Assembly (NCBI RefSeq): GCF_002204185.1
Contig: NZ_MXPU01000007.1
Location: forward strand, 248,001 to 312,000
Direction of reading: 5' to 3'
Origin: Rhizobium esperanzae
GTDB lineage: Bacteria; Pseudomonadota; Alphaproteobacteria; Rhizobiales; Rhizobiaceae
DNA: 64,000 nucleotides
A model generated the notes under the pieces. That model searched no databases, was not told the origin of the DNA, and saw only the letters and a program-made list of their open reading frames with translations. Numbering within the stretch: position 1 is the first letter of the stretch; every line of letters begins with the position of its first letter. Positions 21,107-31,914 of this stretch are shown here, one piece after another. Position numbers and translations under genes: made by a program.

Positions 21107-23446
21107 TCAGAATTGGTTGTTGATGCCAAACTTGAAGTTTTGCGTCTTGTCGAAGTCTTCCTTGAGGACCGGGATTGCGTAATCCAGACGCAATGAACCG
21201 AAAGGAGACTGCCAAACGACACCGACACCGACTGAAGCGCGCAGCGAGGCGTCTTCGCCCTCAATGCCGTCGCCCCTCAGGTCAACGTCATTGCCAAACA
21301 ACGTGCCGGCGTCGGCGAAGACCGCGCCGCGCAGGTTGAAGTCGCGCGGGAAGCCCGGCATCGGGAAAGTCGCTTCGGCCGATGCGGTGAAGTATGTTGT
21401 ACCGCCCAGCGGATCGTCGTTGTCACCCCTGACGCGCGGGCCGATACCCTTGTTCTCGAAGCCGCGAATGTCGCCATTGGTCAGCGTGAACTGGTCGAAG
21501 ACATTCAGGTGCTCACCAAACCCGACGACATAACCCGCCGAAGCCGAAACCGAACCGATGATATCGGCATCGTCGGCGAGCAGGTGGTAGTAGCGGGCCT
21601 TGCCGTAGATCTTGTAGAACTGCGAGTCGCCCCCGAGGCCGGCAATTTCCTGCGTCGCCGTCGCATAGATGCCTTCGCGCGGTAGAACCGTGTCATCGAG
21701 CGTGTTGTAGGTCAGCGTCTGCGAGACGGAAGAACGTGTCCACGGGCTGTCCTCAACCAGGTGCTGATACGGAGCGGACAGATCGGAAAGATCGCTGTTG
21801 TCAGCGTCGTACTTCATCTGCTTGTAGTTATAGCGGAAAGTCGTCGCCAGATCTTCGGTGATCGGCGCCGTGACGCGCAGAACGACGCTGGTTTCCTCAT
21901 AGTCGTAATTGTCGTTGCTCGACGTTTCGCTGTGGTTGACGTCGAAGCCCGCCGCCAGGCGGTAGCCGAGGAAATAGGGTTCGGTGAAGCTGACGCCGTA
22001 GGCGCGCGATCCTTCCTGACCGCCGCCGGCCGAGATGCGGATGTACTGACCACGACCAAGGAAGTTCTTTTCTTCGATCGATGCTTCGAGCAGCAGACCG
22101 TCGCCGCCAGCGGCATAACCCGCGCCGACACCGAACGAACCGGTCGACTGATCCTGCACGTCGACCACCACCACGACACGGTCCGGGGAGCTGCCCGGCT
22201 GGGTGGAGATATTGACGGAAGAGAAGTAACCGAGCGCTTCCAGGCGGCGCTTGGCCTTGGTGATCATCTGCTGATTGAAGGCGTCGCCTTCGCTCATGTC
22301 GAATTCGCGGCGGATGACGTAGTCGCGCGTACGGCTGTTGCCGCGGATCTCGATGCGCTCGACATAGGCGCGCTCGCCCTGGTCGACGAGATATTCGACG
22401 CCGATCGTGTTGTTGTTGAGGTCGCGGTTACCGCGCGGCGTGACGCGCGCAAAGGGATAACCGGCCGACGCGACCTGATCGGAGATCGCCTCGATCGACT
22501 TCTGCACTTCCTTGGCGCTATAGACGTGGCCTTCCTTCGTGCGCACGAGCGGCAGCAGCTGATCGGAGCCGACGCCTTCGACGGTCGACTGGACGGTCAC
22601 CGGTCCGAAGTCGTAGCGCTGACCTTCCTCGATATTGAAGGTGAGCGTGTATTTGTTGGTCGCCTCGTCGAAGCTGGCATCGGAAGAAACGATGCGCATA
22701 TCGGCATAGCCGCGATTGTAATAGAACTGGCGCAGCGCTTCCTCGTCGGCGTGAAGCTTGTCTTCGTTGTAGACGTCCTTGCGGGTCAGGAACGAAAGGA
22801 AGTTCGAGCGCTTGGTATTGATGACGGCAGCCAGACGGCCGGCGCTGTAGGCGTTGTTGCCGACGAAATTGATCGAATCGATCTTGGTGCGATCGCCCTC
22901 GTTGATGACAAAGGCGAGATTGACGCGGCCTTCGCCGAGCGGCACCACCTGCGTCGTCACCTCGACTTCGCTGCGGCCGGTGGCGGCATAGGCATCCTTG
23001 ATCGCCTGGATGTCGGACTGGATCTGCGTGTCGCTGTAAGGACCGGCAGCATGCGTCTGGACGATCGTCGCGAGCTTGTCGTCCTTGATCTTGCGGTTGC
23101 CGTTGAAGACCACCTGATTGACGAGCTGGGCCTCCTGGACGTTAACGACGAGCGTGCCGCCGGAAACCGAAATCTTCACATCGGAGAAGTAGCCCGTGCC
23201 GTAAAGCTGTTTGACCGAGTTATCGATATCAGTGTTCGAGAAACTCTTGCCGGGCGTGATGGTGAGGTTCGACCGGACGGCTTCCGCGCCGACGCGGCTT
23301 GCGCCACGCACATCGATGCGCTGGATGACCGCGGCCTCGGCGGCCGTAGCGGAAACGAACGTCAAAGCACCTGCGCCCGAAGCAACAACACTAGCAGACA
23401 GCGCAACCGCCGATACTGCGTTCAAAAACTTTGAACCAGCCTTCAT
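21107..23446 (-). CDS. bamA: Outer membrane protein assembly factor BamA
   Basis: Inserts beta-barrel proteins into the outer membrane. The 779 residues comprise a signal peptide (about 1-38, with ATAAEAAV at the cleavage area), five POTRA domains (about 40-430) and a C-terminal 16-stranded barrel. It ends in FGINNQF, with the terminal aromatic residue expected of outer-membrane barrels. The 200-base gap to rseP could hold a promoter, but none was clear. Confidence 0.96.
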   Translation of the reverse strand: MKAGSKFLNAVSAVALSASVVASGAGALTFVSATAAEAAVIQRIDVRGASRVGAEAVRSNLTITPGKSFSNTDIDNSVKQLYGTGYFSDVKISVSGGTLVVNVQEAQLVNQVVFNGNRKIKDDKLATIVQTHAAGPYSDTQIQSDIQAIKDAYAATGRSEVEVTTQVVPLGEGRVNLAFVINEGDRTKIDSINFVGNNAYSAGRLAAVINTKRSNFLSFLTRKDVYNEDKLHADEEALRQFYYNRGYADMRIVSSDASFDEATNKYTLTFNIEEGQRYDFGPVTVQSTVEGVGSDQLLPLVRTKEGHVYSAKEVQKSIEAISDQVASAGYPFARVTPRGNRDLNNNTIGVEYLVDQGERAYVERIEIRGNSRTRDYVIRREFDMSEGDAFNQQMITKAKRRLEALGYFSSVNISTQPGSSPDRVVVVVDVQDQSTGSFGVGAGYAAGGDGLLLEASIEEKNFLGRGQYIRISAGGGQEGSRAYGVSFTEPYFLGYRLAAGFDVNHSETSSNDNYDYEETSVVLRVTAPITEDLATTFRYNYKQMKYDADNSDLSDLSAPYQHLVEDSPWTRSSVSQTLTYNTLDDTVLPREGIYATATQEIAGLGGDSQFYKIYGKARYYHLLADDADIIGSVSASAGYVVGFGEHLNVFDQFTLTNGDIRGFENKGIGPRVRGDNDDPLGGTTYFTASAEATFPMPGFPRDFNLRGAVFADAGTLFGNDVDLRGDGIEGEDASLRASVGVGVVWQSPFGSLRLDYAIPVLKEDFDKTQNFKFGINNQF

Positions 23447-23648
23447 TTCACCTATTACCTTTTTTCCCTCGTCCCCGTCCCCGGGAGAACCCGATTCCGG
23501 TCACGTGTGTCGTTTTACCCGCTTTTGACATACAAGCAAGGGAGGGCGTTAATTTCTGTTTACTTCATTTCCAAGCGTGACCCATTCGCCACTACAGCCT
23601 TGAAACATCGTAAATAAATAGTAATTCCCTTGCCTTACGCGTTTACCT

Positions 23649-24776
23649 TCAGCTCAGGCTGATGTCGTTCCAGGTCGTGAAAACCATCAATGTCAATATC
23701 ATTGCAAGGCCTATGCGAAATGCAATTTCCTGGGCCTTGGCACCCAGCGGTTTTCCTCTGACCGCTTCCACCGCATAGAACATCAGGTGGCCGCCATCAA
23801 GTACCGGAACCGGCATCAGGTTAAGCAATCCTATCGAAACCGACAGCACCGCAGCAAGCTGCAACACTGCCCCCAGGCCAAGCTTCGCCATCTGGCCGGT
23901 AGCCTGCGCCACACGGATCGGTCCGCCCAGCTGATCGGCCCGCATCGATCCGCTGAAGATGTTGCCGATATATTTGAAGGTGTCCGTGACGATTTGCCCG
24001 CTGGCGATCACGCCCTCACGCAGCGCCTGGAGCGGAGTGTAGGTCTGCAGCCGGAAATTGCCGGAGTTCTTGTCGGTAGCGATGCCGATCTGACCGACTT
24101 CCATCTTGTTGCCGAACTGATCGGTCTGGTCGACGCGCTGCGGCACCATCGGCACATCGAGCTTCTGGCCGCCGCGCTCGACTGTAACGACAATCCTTTG
24201 GCCGGGGCGCATGCCGACATAGCGGCGCACATCTTCAAACGTCTCGACCTTGCCGCCATCGATGGCAACCAGGAGGTCACCGGGAAGGATACCGGCGGCG
24301 GCCGCCGAGCTCTCCGGCTTGACTTCGGCAACGACCGGGTCGGCGATCATGCGGCCATAGACGGTGAAGAGAACAGTAAAGATGGCGATCGCCAACAGAA
24401 AATTGGCGATCGGACCTGCTGCGACGGTCGCGGCACGTTTCCACAGCTTGGCGCCGGCAAAGGAGCGCGCCCTCTCCTCTTCGGACATGGCGGCAAGCTT
24501 GTCGCTGTCCGTTTTGCTCGACGCATCCTCGTCGCCAAAGAAGCGGACGTAACCGCCAAGCGGGATTACGGAGATCTTCCAGCGTGTTCCATGGCGGTCG
24601 GTGAAGCCGAATAGCTCGGGACCAAAGCCGACCGAAAAGGCAAGGATACGGATTCCGCTCCAGCGCCCGACAAGGTAATGGCCCATCTCATGCACGAAGA
24701 CGAGCAGCGAGAGCACCAGGATGAAGGTGACGATATTCCCCATCACAAATGCGTATATGCCGGTCATCACGTCCAT
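23649..24776 (-). CDS. rseP: Site-2 intramembrane protease RseP
   Basis: Membrane zinc metalloprotease that cuts anti-sigma factors and leftover signal peptides. In its 375 residues the zinc site HEMGH is at 29-33 in the first membrane helix, one PDZ domain spans about 130-210 (ILPGDLLVAIDGGKVETFED), and the second zinc ligand is in the LDGGH motif of the third helix. Short for E. coli RseP because only one PDZ domain is present, as is usual in alphaproteobacteria. Confidence 0.93.
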   Translation of the reverse strand: MDVMTGIYAFVMGNIVTFILVLSLLVFVHEMGHYLVGRWSGIRILAFSVGFGPELFGFTDRHGTRWKISVIPLGGYVRFFGDEDASSKTDSDKLAAMSEEERARSFAGAKLWKRAATVAAGPIANFLLAIAIFTVLFTVYGRMIADPVVAEVKPESSAAAAGILPGDLLVAIDGGKVETFEDVRRYVGMRPGQRIVVTVERGGQKLDVPMVPQRVDQTDQFGNKMEVGQIGIATDKNSGNFRLQTYTPLQALREGVIASGQIVTDTFKYIGNIFSGSMRADQLGGPIRVAQATGQMAKLGLGAVLQLAAVLSVSIGLLNLMPVPVLDGGHLMFYAVEAVRGKPLGAKAQEIAFRIGLAMILTLMVFTTWNDISLS

Positions 24777-24803
24777 GGTTCCTTCCGTCGGGCTACCGCG
24801 TCA

Positions 24804-25634
24804 TCAGAGGCCAAATAATGCCGCTCCGAGCGACGTCATGCCAGCTCCCTTTATCAGGGAAAATGATACAGCAAGCAAGAACGCAGCAAAACAGGCGAAA
24901 ATCAGTCCGTCAACGCGGTCCATGACGCCGCCATGGCCCGGAATGAGACGGCTCGAATCCTTGACGCCGAATTTTCGCTTGATGAAGGATTCGAAAAGAT
25001 CACCCGACTGGCTGCAGACCGACAGGATGAGCGCCACGCCGGCGGCGACGACTTCGGTGCCCGGAAGGAGGAAATGGGCGAGAAGGACGCCGGCTGCGAC
25101 CGCGAAAACGGCGCCGCCGATAGCGCCAGACCATGTCTTTCCCGGCGAGATCGACGGGGCAAGCTTCGGTCCGCGGAGCGCCCTGCCGACGAAATAGGCG
25201 AGGATATCGGTCGCCCAGACGACGGCAAAGACGAAAAGCATGGCGTAAAGACCGGGCTGGTCGTTGCCTCTGATCGCGGCAAGCGCCAGGCCTGTGGCGC
25301 CGGCATAGAAGAGGCCGACCGGCAGCCAGCGACTCGTGCCGTGCAGGATGATCAGGGCTATGCCGACGGCGGTGACGCCGGCCAGCATGCCGGCGGCGAA
25401 TTCGAAATTGCCGACAAGCACGAGGAAGGCGATCGCCGCTTCGCCGATCCAACCAACCACATTGGCCACCCAATCCCGCGCAATGCCGGTTATCTTAGAC
25501 CATTCATAGTAGATCAGCAGACCGATCACCACGGCCAAGGTGCGAAAGGCAAGGCCGCCATACCAGGTGGCGACAAGAACGATGAGCGCGAGAATCAATC
25601 CTGAAACGATGCGGAGCTTCAATTCCTTCTGCAT
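24804..25634 (-). CDS. cdsA: Phosphatidate cytidylyltransferase
   Basis: Makes CDP-diacylglycerol, precursor of all phospholipids. It has 276 residues with about seven membrane helices. The CDS signature is seen near the C-terminus as SQSGDLFESFIKRKFGVKDSS followed by LIPGHGGVMDRVDG. The ATG at 25634 shares its last base with the uppS TGA stop, so the two genes are coupled. A 50-residue longer frame would lie inside uppS. Confidence 0.95.
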   Translation of the reverse strand: MQKELKLRIVSGLILALIVLVATWYGGLAFRTLAVVIGLLIYYEWSKITGIARDWVANVVGWIGEAAIAFLVLVGNFEFAAGMLAGVTAVGIALIILHGTSRWLPVGLFYAGATGLALAAIRGNDQPGLYAMLFVFAVVWATDILAYFVGRALRGPKLAPSISPGKTWSGAIGGAVFAVAAGVLLAHFLLPGTEVVAAGVALILSVCSQSGDLFESFIKRKFGVKDSSRLIPGHGGVMDRVDGLIFACFAAFLLAVSFSLIKGAGMTSLGAALFGL

Positions 25635-26377
25635 CAGGTGCCGACCGCGGCTGCCTGCGATGACAGGCCACCGAAGCGCCGGTCGCGGGAGGCGAATTTT
25701 TCCAGCGCCGAGCGGAAAATCTCCGGACTGAAATCGGGCCAATATTCCGGGATGAAGATGAATTCCGAATAGGCGGCCTGCCAAAGCAGGAAGTTGGAAA
25801 GCCGTTCCTCGCCGCTGGTGCGGATGATGAGATCCGGATCCGGGATGCCGGCCGTGTCGAGACGGGCGTTGATCAGCGCGGGGGTGATGTCCTGTGCCCG
25901 CAGGCGGCCGGACTCGACATCCCTCGCGAGACTCACGACGGCGCGCGAGATTTCATCACGCGAGCCGTAATTGAAGGCGATGACCAGCGTCAGCGCCGTG
26001 TTGTCCCTGGTGGTCTCCTCCGCCTCAAGCAGCAGGCCGAGAATGTCGCTGCGCAGGCTGTGGCGGTCGCCGATCACCTTGATGCGTACATTCTGGCGAT
26101 GAAGCTCAGCAAGGTCGCGACGAATGAAAGCCTTGAGCAGACCGAGCAGATCGGAAACCTCGGCTTCGGGCCGGCGCCAGTTCTCCGAGGAGAAGGCGAA
26201 GAGGGTGAGATATTTTATGCCGGCCGCGCCGGCGGCGCGTACTGTCTCGCGGACCGCCTCGACGCCCTTGCGATGGCCCATCGTGCGCGGCAAGCCGCGC
26301 TGCTTGGCCCAACGGCCATTGCCGTCCATGATGATGGCAACATGCTCTGGCACAGTCACAAATACAGATTCCGACAT
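25634..26377 (-). CDS. uppS: Undecaprenyl diphosphate synthase
   Basis: Cis-prenyltransferase that builds the C55 lipid carrier for peptidoglycan and O-antigen. The 247 residues contain the substrate loop [29 protein letters not shown] and the C-terminal [19 protein letters not shown]. The ATG at 26377 (MSESVFV) fits the family; an in-frame start at 26449 would overlap frr. Confidence 0.96.
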   Translation of the reverse strand: MSESVFVTVPEHVAIIMDGNGRWAKQRGLPRTMGHRKGVEAVRETVRAAGAAGIKYLTLFAFSSENWRRPEAEVSDLLGLLKAFIRRDLAELHRQNVRIKVIGDRHSLRSDILGLLLEAEETTRDNTALTLVIAFNYGSRDEISRAVVSLARDVESGRLRAQDITPALINARLDTAGIPDPDLIIRTSGEERLSNFLLWQAAYSEFIFIPEYWPDFSPEIFRSALEKFASRDRRFGGLSSQAAAVGT

Positions 26378-26414
26378 TTCCCGTCCGGTCTTTCCAGGCA
26401 AAGGCACAGGTCCA

Positions 26415-26975
26415 CTAGACCTGCATGATTTCCTTTTCCTTCTCGCCAAGCAAGCGGTCGATTTCGGAAATCGTCTCGTCCGTCATCTTCTGTACGCGTT
26501 CGGATTGCGCACGGCTCTCGTCCTGGCCGATTACACCGTCCTTTTCGGCTTTCTTGAGGCCGTCCATGCCGTCACGGCGAACATGGCGAATCGCGACCTT
26601 GCTCTTCTCCGCATAGTCGTGCGCCACCTTGACGAGCGACTTGCGGCGCTCCTCGTTCAATTCCGGCAGCGGAATGCGCAGGCTCTGGCCGTCGACGATC
26701 GGGTTGAGGCCGAGATTGGATTCGCGGATGCCGCGTTCGACGGCGCTGACCATCGACTTGTCCCAGACGGAAACCGTCAGCATGCGCGGCTCGGGCACGG
26801 TGATGTTCGCGACCTGATTCAAGGGCACGCGCGAACCATAGGCCTCGATCGTGACCGGATCGAGGATGTTGGCCGAAGCACGGCCGGTGCGCAGCGATGC
26901 GATGTCGCTCTTGAATGCGGAGACCGCGCCGTCCATCCGGCGCTTCAGTTCCTTGATATCGATACCTTCACTCAT
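26415..26975 (-). CDS. frr: Ribosome recycling factor
   Basis: Works with EF-G to split the post-termination ribosome. Its 186 residues are the standard length: a three-helix bundle with [23 protein letters not shown] near the N-terminus, the conserved [16 protein letters not shown] in the hinge region and [11 protein letters not shown] near the C-terminus. It lies between pyrH and uppS, the common bacterial order. Confidence 0.97.
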   Translation of the reverse strand: MSEGIDIKELKRRMDGAVSAFKSDIASLRTGRASANILDPVTIEAYGSRVPLNQVANITVPEPRMLTVSVWDKSMVSAVERGIRESNLGLNPIVDGQSLRIPLPELNEERRKSLVKVAHDYAEKSKVAIRHVRRDGMDGLKKAEKDGVIGQDESRAQSERVQKMTDETISEIDRLLGEKEKEIMQV

Positions 26976-26989
26976 GTCGATGCTCCCGT

Positions 26990-27060
26990 TTAGAGCGATG
27001 CCGAAAAGTCAGCGGTTTTCGGGACGTCTCAGGCTCTAATTCTTAATGTAGAACATGTTT
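26990..27060. repeat. Rhizobial-type intergenic repeat (partial)
   Basis: The gap between frr and pyrH contains AGAGCGATGCCGAAAAGT and GCGGTTTTCGG, where CCGAAAA pairs with TTTTCGG. This resembles short palindromic repeats that recur between genes in rhizobia. Two related elements are at 41924 and 48039. Assigned from pattern memory, not from a search. Confidence 0.4.
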
Positions 27061-27137
27061 CAGATTTCAGGCCAACCGCACCTAAAGCTCAATCATGTTC
27101 TAGCGAGGGCTGCGCCGAAACCGCGGCGCGGCTTGTA

Positions 27138-27860
27138 TCAGTTGTCGGAGACGATGGTCTTGAGGCCACCGCCCGTCAAGATTTCAGCAAAACCACCCTT
27201 CTCGTGGATCGAGAAGACGATGATCGGAATGGAATTCTCCCTGGCAAGCGCCACGGCGGCAACGTCCATCACCGCAAGCCCCCTGTCCAGCACTTCCTGG
27301 TGCGTCAGGCGGTCGAAGCGGGTCGCATCGGGATATTTCTTCGGGTCGGCGGTGTAGATGCCGTCCACCTGCGTGCCCTTGAAGATCGCTTGCGCGCCCA
27401 TTTCGGCGGCGCGCAGCGCGGCGGCGGAATCAGTGGTGAAGAAGGGATTGCCGGTGCCGCCGGCAAAGATCACCACGCGTCCCATCGACAGATGATAAAG
27501 GGTCGCTCGCTGCGAGAAGCTCTCGCAGATCTCCGGCATGGAGATGGCGGAAAGCACCACCGTATCGATGTTCAGCTTGCGCAGCGAGGTTGCGAGCGCG
27601 AGCGCGTTGATGATGGTGCCGAGCATGCCCATATGGTCGCCGGTCACCCGGTCACCGCCTTTGGATGCGACTGCGACACCGCGGAAGATATTGCCGCCAC
27701 CGACGACGACGCCGACTTCCACGCCCAAATGCCTTGCCTCGGCGATATCGGATGCAATGCGGTCCGCCACTGCGACATCGATCCCGAAACCCTGGCCACC
27801 CATGAGCGCTTCGCCGGAAGCCTTGAGCAGAACGCGTTTATAGACAGGCTCTAAAGACAT
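27138..27860 (-). CDS. pyrH: UMP kinase
   Basis: Phosphorylates UMP to UDP, feeding pyrimidine nucleotides and the UDP-sugars used by the lipid A and peptidoglycan enzymes encoded downstream. The 240 residues show the amino-acid-kinase fold: YKRVLLKASGEALMG, VVVGGGNIFRG, and VIFAGGTGNPFFTTDSAAALRA. It lies in the usual tsf-pyrH-frr order. Confidence 0.97.
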   Translation of the reverse strand: MSLEPVYKRVLLKASGEALMGGQGFGIDVAVADRIASDIAEARHLGVEVGVVVGGGNIFRGVAVASKGGDRVTGDHMGMLGTIINALALATSLRKLNIDTVVLSAISMPEICESFSQRATLYHLSMGRVVIFAGGTGNPFFTTDSAAALRAAEMGAQAIFKGTQVDGIYTADPKKYPDATRFDRLTHQEVLDRGLAVMDVAAVALARENSIPIIVFSIHEKGGFAEILTGGGLKTIVSDN

Positions 27861-27901
27861 CTTGGCTCCTCGTAAATTGCCGTGAATGCCCGATACACGA
27901 A

Positions 27902-27928
27902 GGGCACCGCGTTGTCACGCGATGCCCT
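27902..27928 (-). terminator. Stem-loop between tsf and pyrH
   Basis: On the minus strand GGGCATCGCGT, loop GACA, ACGCGGTGCCC gives an 11-pair stem with one G-T pair. There is no T-run after it, so it may be an attenuator or processing site rather than a full terminator. Confidence 0.5.
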
Positions 27929-27955
27929 GGCGTTTTCCCAATTATGGCTGAAAGA

Positions 27956-28882
27956 TCAACCCTTGACAGCAGCCGCAACTTCAGCTGCGAAATCGGTCTC
28001 TTCCTTCTCGACGCCTTCGCCGAGCAGGAGACGTGCCATGCCGGCAACTTCGATCGGGGCGCCGACGGCCTTTTCAGCTTCCTTGATGGCGGCTGCGACG
28101 GTGAGATCCGGATTGATGACGAAAGACTGCGAGAGAAGAGCGACTTCCTCGAAGAACTTGCGCATGCGGCCTTCGACCATCTTTTCGATGATGTTGTCGG
28201 GCTTGCCCGAAGCGCGCGACTGCTCGATGAAGACGTTGCGCTCGCGTTCGGCGACGGCGGCATCGACTTCTTCCGGGCGGATCGCCAGCGGCGCGGTCGC
28301 AGCAATGTGCATGGCGACCTGGCGGCCGATTGCGTTCAGGGCTTCCTTGTCGCCGGTCGACTTCAGCGCGACGAGAACGCCGAGCTTGCCGAGGCCATCG
28401 GAAACAGCATTGTGGATATAGGTGGCAACGACGCCGTCCTCGACGGAGAGAGCGATCGAACGGCGCAGGTTCATGTTTTCGCCGATCGTTGCGATCGCAT
28501 CCTTGATCGTGTCGGAAACGGACTTGCCGGATGCCGGATAGGTCGCGGCAGCCACGGCGTCGACCGTGCCGTCAGTGGAAACGGCGACCTTGGCAATGCC
28601 GCGGACGAGATCCTGGAAGGCATCGTTACGGGCGACGAAGTCGGTTTCGGAGTTGACTTCGACGACGACGGCCTTCGTGCCTTGGCTCGAAACGCCCACG
28701 AGGCCTTCAGCGGCGGTGCGGCCCGACTTCTTGTCGGCCTTGGCGATGCCCTTGGCGCGCAGCCAGTCGATCGCCGCTTCCATGTCGCCGCTGGTTTCAG
28801 CAAGAGCCTTCTTGCAGTCCATCATGCCTGCGCCTGTCTTTTCGCGCAGTTCCTTCACCATTGCAGCCGTAATCTCGCTCAT
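27956..28882 (-). CDS. tsf: Elongation factor Ts
   Basis: Exchanges GDP for GTP on EF-Tu. The 308 residues show the N-terminal UBA-like part [19 protein letters not shown], the core motif [14 protein letters not shown] near residue 80 and the C-terminal dimerisation region. It is 237 bases downstream of rpsB, with a stem-loop between them. Confidence 0.97.
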   Translation of the reverse strand: MSEITAAMVKELREKTGAGMMDCKKALAETSGDMEAAIDWLRAKGIAKADKKSGRTAAEGLVGVSSQGTKAVVVEVNSETDFVARNDAFQDLVRGIAKVAVSTDGTVDAVAAATYPASGKSVSDTIKDAIATIGENMNLRRSIALSVEDGVVATYIHNAVSDGLGKLGVLVALKSTGDKEALNAIGRQVAMHIAATAPLAIRPEEVDAAVAERERNVFIEQSRASGKPDNIIEKMVEGRMRKFFEEVALLSQSFVINPDLTVAAAIKEAEKAVGAPIEVAGMARLLLGEGVEKEETDFAAEVAAAVKG

Positions 28883-29036
28883 TATCTTCCTCTTGTCGGT
28901 TCAAACGGTGGACCGCAAAGCGGCGCGACACCGGATTGAGGCACGAAATGTACCTGTATGTATGACAACGTGATGAAGACGCGTCATAACGAAACTTTAC
29001 TGACGGAGCGCCTGACGCCTCCGCCTTGAAACGGGT

Positions 29037-29072
29037 AAGGCCGCCGAACTTCGATGAGTCGCGAGCGGCCTT
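29037..29072 (-). terminator. Stem-loop between rpsB and tsf
   Basis: AAGGCCGC (29037-29044) and GCGGCCTT (29065-29072) are inverted repeats 47 bases after the rpsB stop. No T-run follows on the minus strand, so it probably attenuates or protects the rpsB mRNA. Confidence 0.45.
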
Positions 29073-29119
29073 CCCAGTCTATGCAAGCTTCGACGGAGTT
29101 TTGTCTCCGCCCGCCTTCA

Positions 29120-29887
29120 TCAGCCTTCGGCTGCTTCCTCGAGAGCCGGCTCGACCGGAACTTCGGAGGATGCGCCGAGATCACGGCCGGAAGAGCTCTG
29201 CTGGCGCGCAATGCCGTCGATGGCAGCGCGGGAGATCAGCTCGCAGTACAGGGCGATGGCGCGCGATGCATCGTCATTGCCCGGGATCGGATAGTCGATC
29301 AGGTCCGGATCGCAGTTCGAGTCGATGATGGCGACGACCGGGATGCCGAGGCGCTTGGCTTCGTCGATCGCGATCTTTTCCTTGTTGGTGTCGATGATGA
29401 ACATCAGGTCGGGCGTGCCGCCCATATCGCGGATACCGCCGAGAGCCTTGTCGAGCTTTTCACGCTCGCGCTCGAGGTTGAGGCGTTCCTTCTTGGTGAA
29501 GCCCTGGGCTTCGCCGTTGAGGATCTCGTCGAGCTTGCGCAGGCGCTGGATCGAGTTGGAGATCGTCTTCCAGTTCGTCATCATGCCGCCGAGCCAGCGC
29601 GAGTTGACGTAGTACTGGGCCGAGCGCTTGGCGCTGTCGGCGATGATCTCGGACGCCTGGCGCTTGGTACCGACGAAGAGAACGCGGCCGCCGCGGGCGA
29701 CGGTGTCGCTGACGACCTGAAGAGCGCGCGAGAGCATCGGAACCGTCTGCGCCAGATCGATGATGTGAATGTTGTTGCGATCGCCGAAGATGTACGGCTT
29801 CATCTTCGGGTTCCAGCGATGGGTCTGGTGGCCGAAGTGGACGCCTGCTTCAAGAAGCTGACGCATAGAAAAATCAGGCAATGCCAT
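29120..29887 (-). CDS. rpsB: 30S ribosomal protein S2
   Basis: Small-subunit ribosomal protein, 255 residues. Signatures: [20 protein letters not shown] at the N-terminus and [23 protein letters not shown] toward the C-terminus. An acidic/alanine tail ([11 protein letters not shown]) ends the protein. It heads the long minus-strand run that continues through tsf to lpxB. Confidence 0.98.
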
Positions 29888-30470
29888 GCCTTGTTACTCC
29901 TTTTCCGGTTGAACCTCCGCAAGACGAACAGCACCCTCTTAGAGAATGCCACCGGCGGAACAGCCCGGATTTCTCCCGGACGATCCCAAGCCTTACGTGT
30001 GGAATGCCGGTGCCCATACATTCGGTTCGGCATAAAAGCAAGGAAAACATTCCACTCGGCCTAAAAACAAGGATCATGCCGAACTTCCGGCCGACTGCCC
30101 TGCCCTGAAAACGCGCCGCTCAGCCTGACAGCGTCGGCAGCAGCGACGGCATGACGCCGGCGTCCGGCATCGGCAGAATGGCGTCGACCTCAGCCGGCAG
30201 CAGGGTGCCGATCGCGTCTGCATTGCCGGTCGCGGTGCCCAAGGCACCGCGGAAGCCGTGTCTCGTCGATGATAGTGAGGCTTTCCAGGCTTGCGGCGCG
30301 TGATGGTCTGGAGGCCTATTTCGCAACTGCAGGCCCCGTCGCAATGGACTGGCCGCTGGAATCGCACCGATCACAAGAGTAGGACGACAGGAGGCGACTC
30401 AATCATCGCTGGTCGCCGACACAATAATGAACTTTATGATACAGTTTTATGACAGCGGAGAAACCGCGGC
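29888..30470. other. 583-bp gap with possible gene remnant
   Basis: The right half of this gap is upstream of rpsB and should carry its promoter. At about 30,120-30,380 there are short protein-like stretches on both strands, for example DGLEAYFATAGPVAMDW ending at a TAG at about 30,380 on the plus strand and GTATGNADAIGTLLPAEVDA on the minus strand. None has a full gene structure or a family I recognise. It may be a decayed gene. Confidence 0.4.
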
Positions 30471-31307
30471 CTACTTGCAGACCTCAGCCTTGTGATCCAG
30501 CAGCTCGAGCTTGGCGAGCTTGCCGGTCAGGACAAAATCGCCATAATCCATCGTCAGGTCGCGGGTGATGCCGTTCTCGTAAAGCTTGAACGACATGCGA
30601 TAGACGGGCAGCGAATCCGATTTTGCATTCTCGTTGAAATAGGCGATGGTCACCGGCCAGAAGGCCGTCTTCGAGAAGGCGCCGGCATTGCCGGCATCGG
30701 CCTCCTCGGCAGCCGGCGTTTCCTGCTTGCCGACAATGGTTGTCGTCACCAGCGACTTATCGCCGTCATCGGAACCATCGAAAACGCGGGCTTCGAAGAA
30801 ACGTTTTCCCTCCTTGGCGTTCTGGATCACATCGAGCATATGTTCTGTCGGAAAGCGGCTTTCGCCAAGCTGCAGCTCACGGCTCGCCGGCCGCTTGAGA
30901 TCGACCTTGACGCCATTGGCCTGATTCTCGGCCGCGCCGTTGACCTCCTTGTCGAGCTGGTCGTCGGTGAAGGATTTGGTGTCAAAGGTAAACTTGCGGT
31001 CCTTCAGGTTCTCGAAGGTCTTTGTCTGCTGATCGCTGACGCGCACGCTGTCGCCGGTGTCGATCTGCGTCACGAAGCGGAAATTGGTGGTGAAGCCCTG
31101 GCAATAGCTGCCGTCGAATTCATAGACCATGCGGCCGTACATCGAGGCGATGCCGGAGCGGTCCGAGGCATCCTTCAATTCCAGATCGTAGACGGCGCGA
31201 TGGGCGACGAGACCGGTCGCGATCGCAGCGCTTGCCGCAGGCGCACCCGCCCATGCATTGGCGGAAAGGCCGGCGAGAAGCAGAGCGGCAAGCGACGATC
31301 GGAACAT
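30471..31307 (-). CDS. eipB: EipB-like periplasmic protein (DUF1849)
   Basis: Envelope-integrity protein first described in Brucella. It has 278 residues with a signal peptide (MFRSSLAALLLAGLSANAWA), then an unbroken beta-rich domain: VAHRAVYDLELKDASDRSGI, GRMVYEFDGSYCQGFTTNFRF and a C-terminal DHKAEVCK. The two cysteines, near residue 90 and three from the end, are conserved in the family and could form a disulfide. It is a single-gene unit. Family assignment is by recall of DUF1849. Confidence 0.88.
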   Translation of the reverse strand: MFRSSLAALLLAGLSANAWAGAPAASAAIATGLVAHRAVYDLELKDASDRSGIASMYGRMVYEFDGSYCQGFTTNFRFVTQIDTGDSVRVSDQQTKTFENLKDRKFTFDTKSFTDDQLDKEVNGAAENQANGVKVDLKRPASRELQLGESRFPTEHMLDVIQNAKEGKRFFEARVFDGSDDGDKSLVTTTIVGKQETPAAEEADAGNAGAFSKTAFWPVTIAYFNENAKSDSLPVYRMSFKLYENGITRDLTMDYGDFVLTGKLAKLELLDHKAEVCK

Positions 31308-31443
31308 TCATTCACTCCTGTTGGACTCAGCCGCGATGTTATATGAACTCTTTCGGCCAAATCGAGGCTCGAAGCTGTCATAATAAAGATTCTAGTCTTG
31401 ATGCATAATTTTTGAAACATTGACAACAAAAGCGGAGACGAAA

Positions 31444-31914
31444 ATGTCCGACGAAATTGCAGCCCGCCTGACTAAGATGGGGATAACTCTACCCGAAGCC
31501 GCAGCACCTGCCGCAAATTACGTCCCCTATGTCATTAGCGGCAATCTTCTCTACATCTCCGGGCAACTGCCACTCGAAGGTGGCAAGATCGCCGTATCAG
31601 GCCATCTCGGCAAGACGGTAGACTTTGCAAGCGGCCAGCGCGGTGCCGAACTCTGCGCCATCAATATTCTCGCCCAGGCAAAAGCTGCGCTCGGCGGCGA
31701 CCTCGGCCGCATCCGGCGCGTCATAAAGCTGAACGGATTCGTCGCCTCGGCGCCCGATTTTGTCGAGCAGCATCTCGTCATCAACGGCGCGTCGAACCTG
31801 ATTGCCGGCGTGCTCGGCGAGGCGGGCAAACATGCGCGCGCCGCCGTCGGCATGGCCGCCCTGCCGCTGAACGCCGCCGTCGAGATCGATGCTATCATGG
31901 AAATCGCAGAATGA
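31444..31914 (+). CDS. RidA family protein
   Basis: Member of the RidA/YjgF family, often an imine or enamine deaminase that protects pyridoxal enzymes. It has 156 residues, longer than the usual 128, with the LPEAAAPAANYVPYVISGNLLYISGQLP start seen in the group of longer homologues. A late arginine in HARAAVGMAALPLNAAVEID fits the substrate site. GGAGACGAAA precedes the ATG at 31444. It ends in an ATGA overlap with the phosphodiesterase gene. Confidence 0.88.
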   Translation: MSDEIAARLTKMGITLPEAAAPAANYVPYVISGNLLYISGQLPLEGGKIAVSGHLGKTVDFASGQRGAELCAINILAQAKAALGGDLGRIRRVIKLNGFVASAPDFVEQHLVINGASNLIAGVLGEAGKHARAAVGMAALPLNAAVEIDAIMEIAE

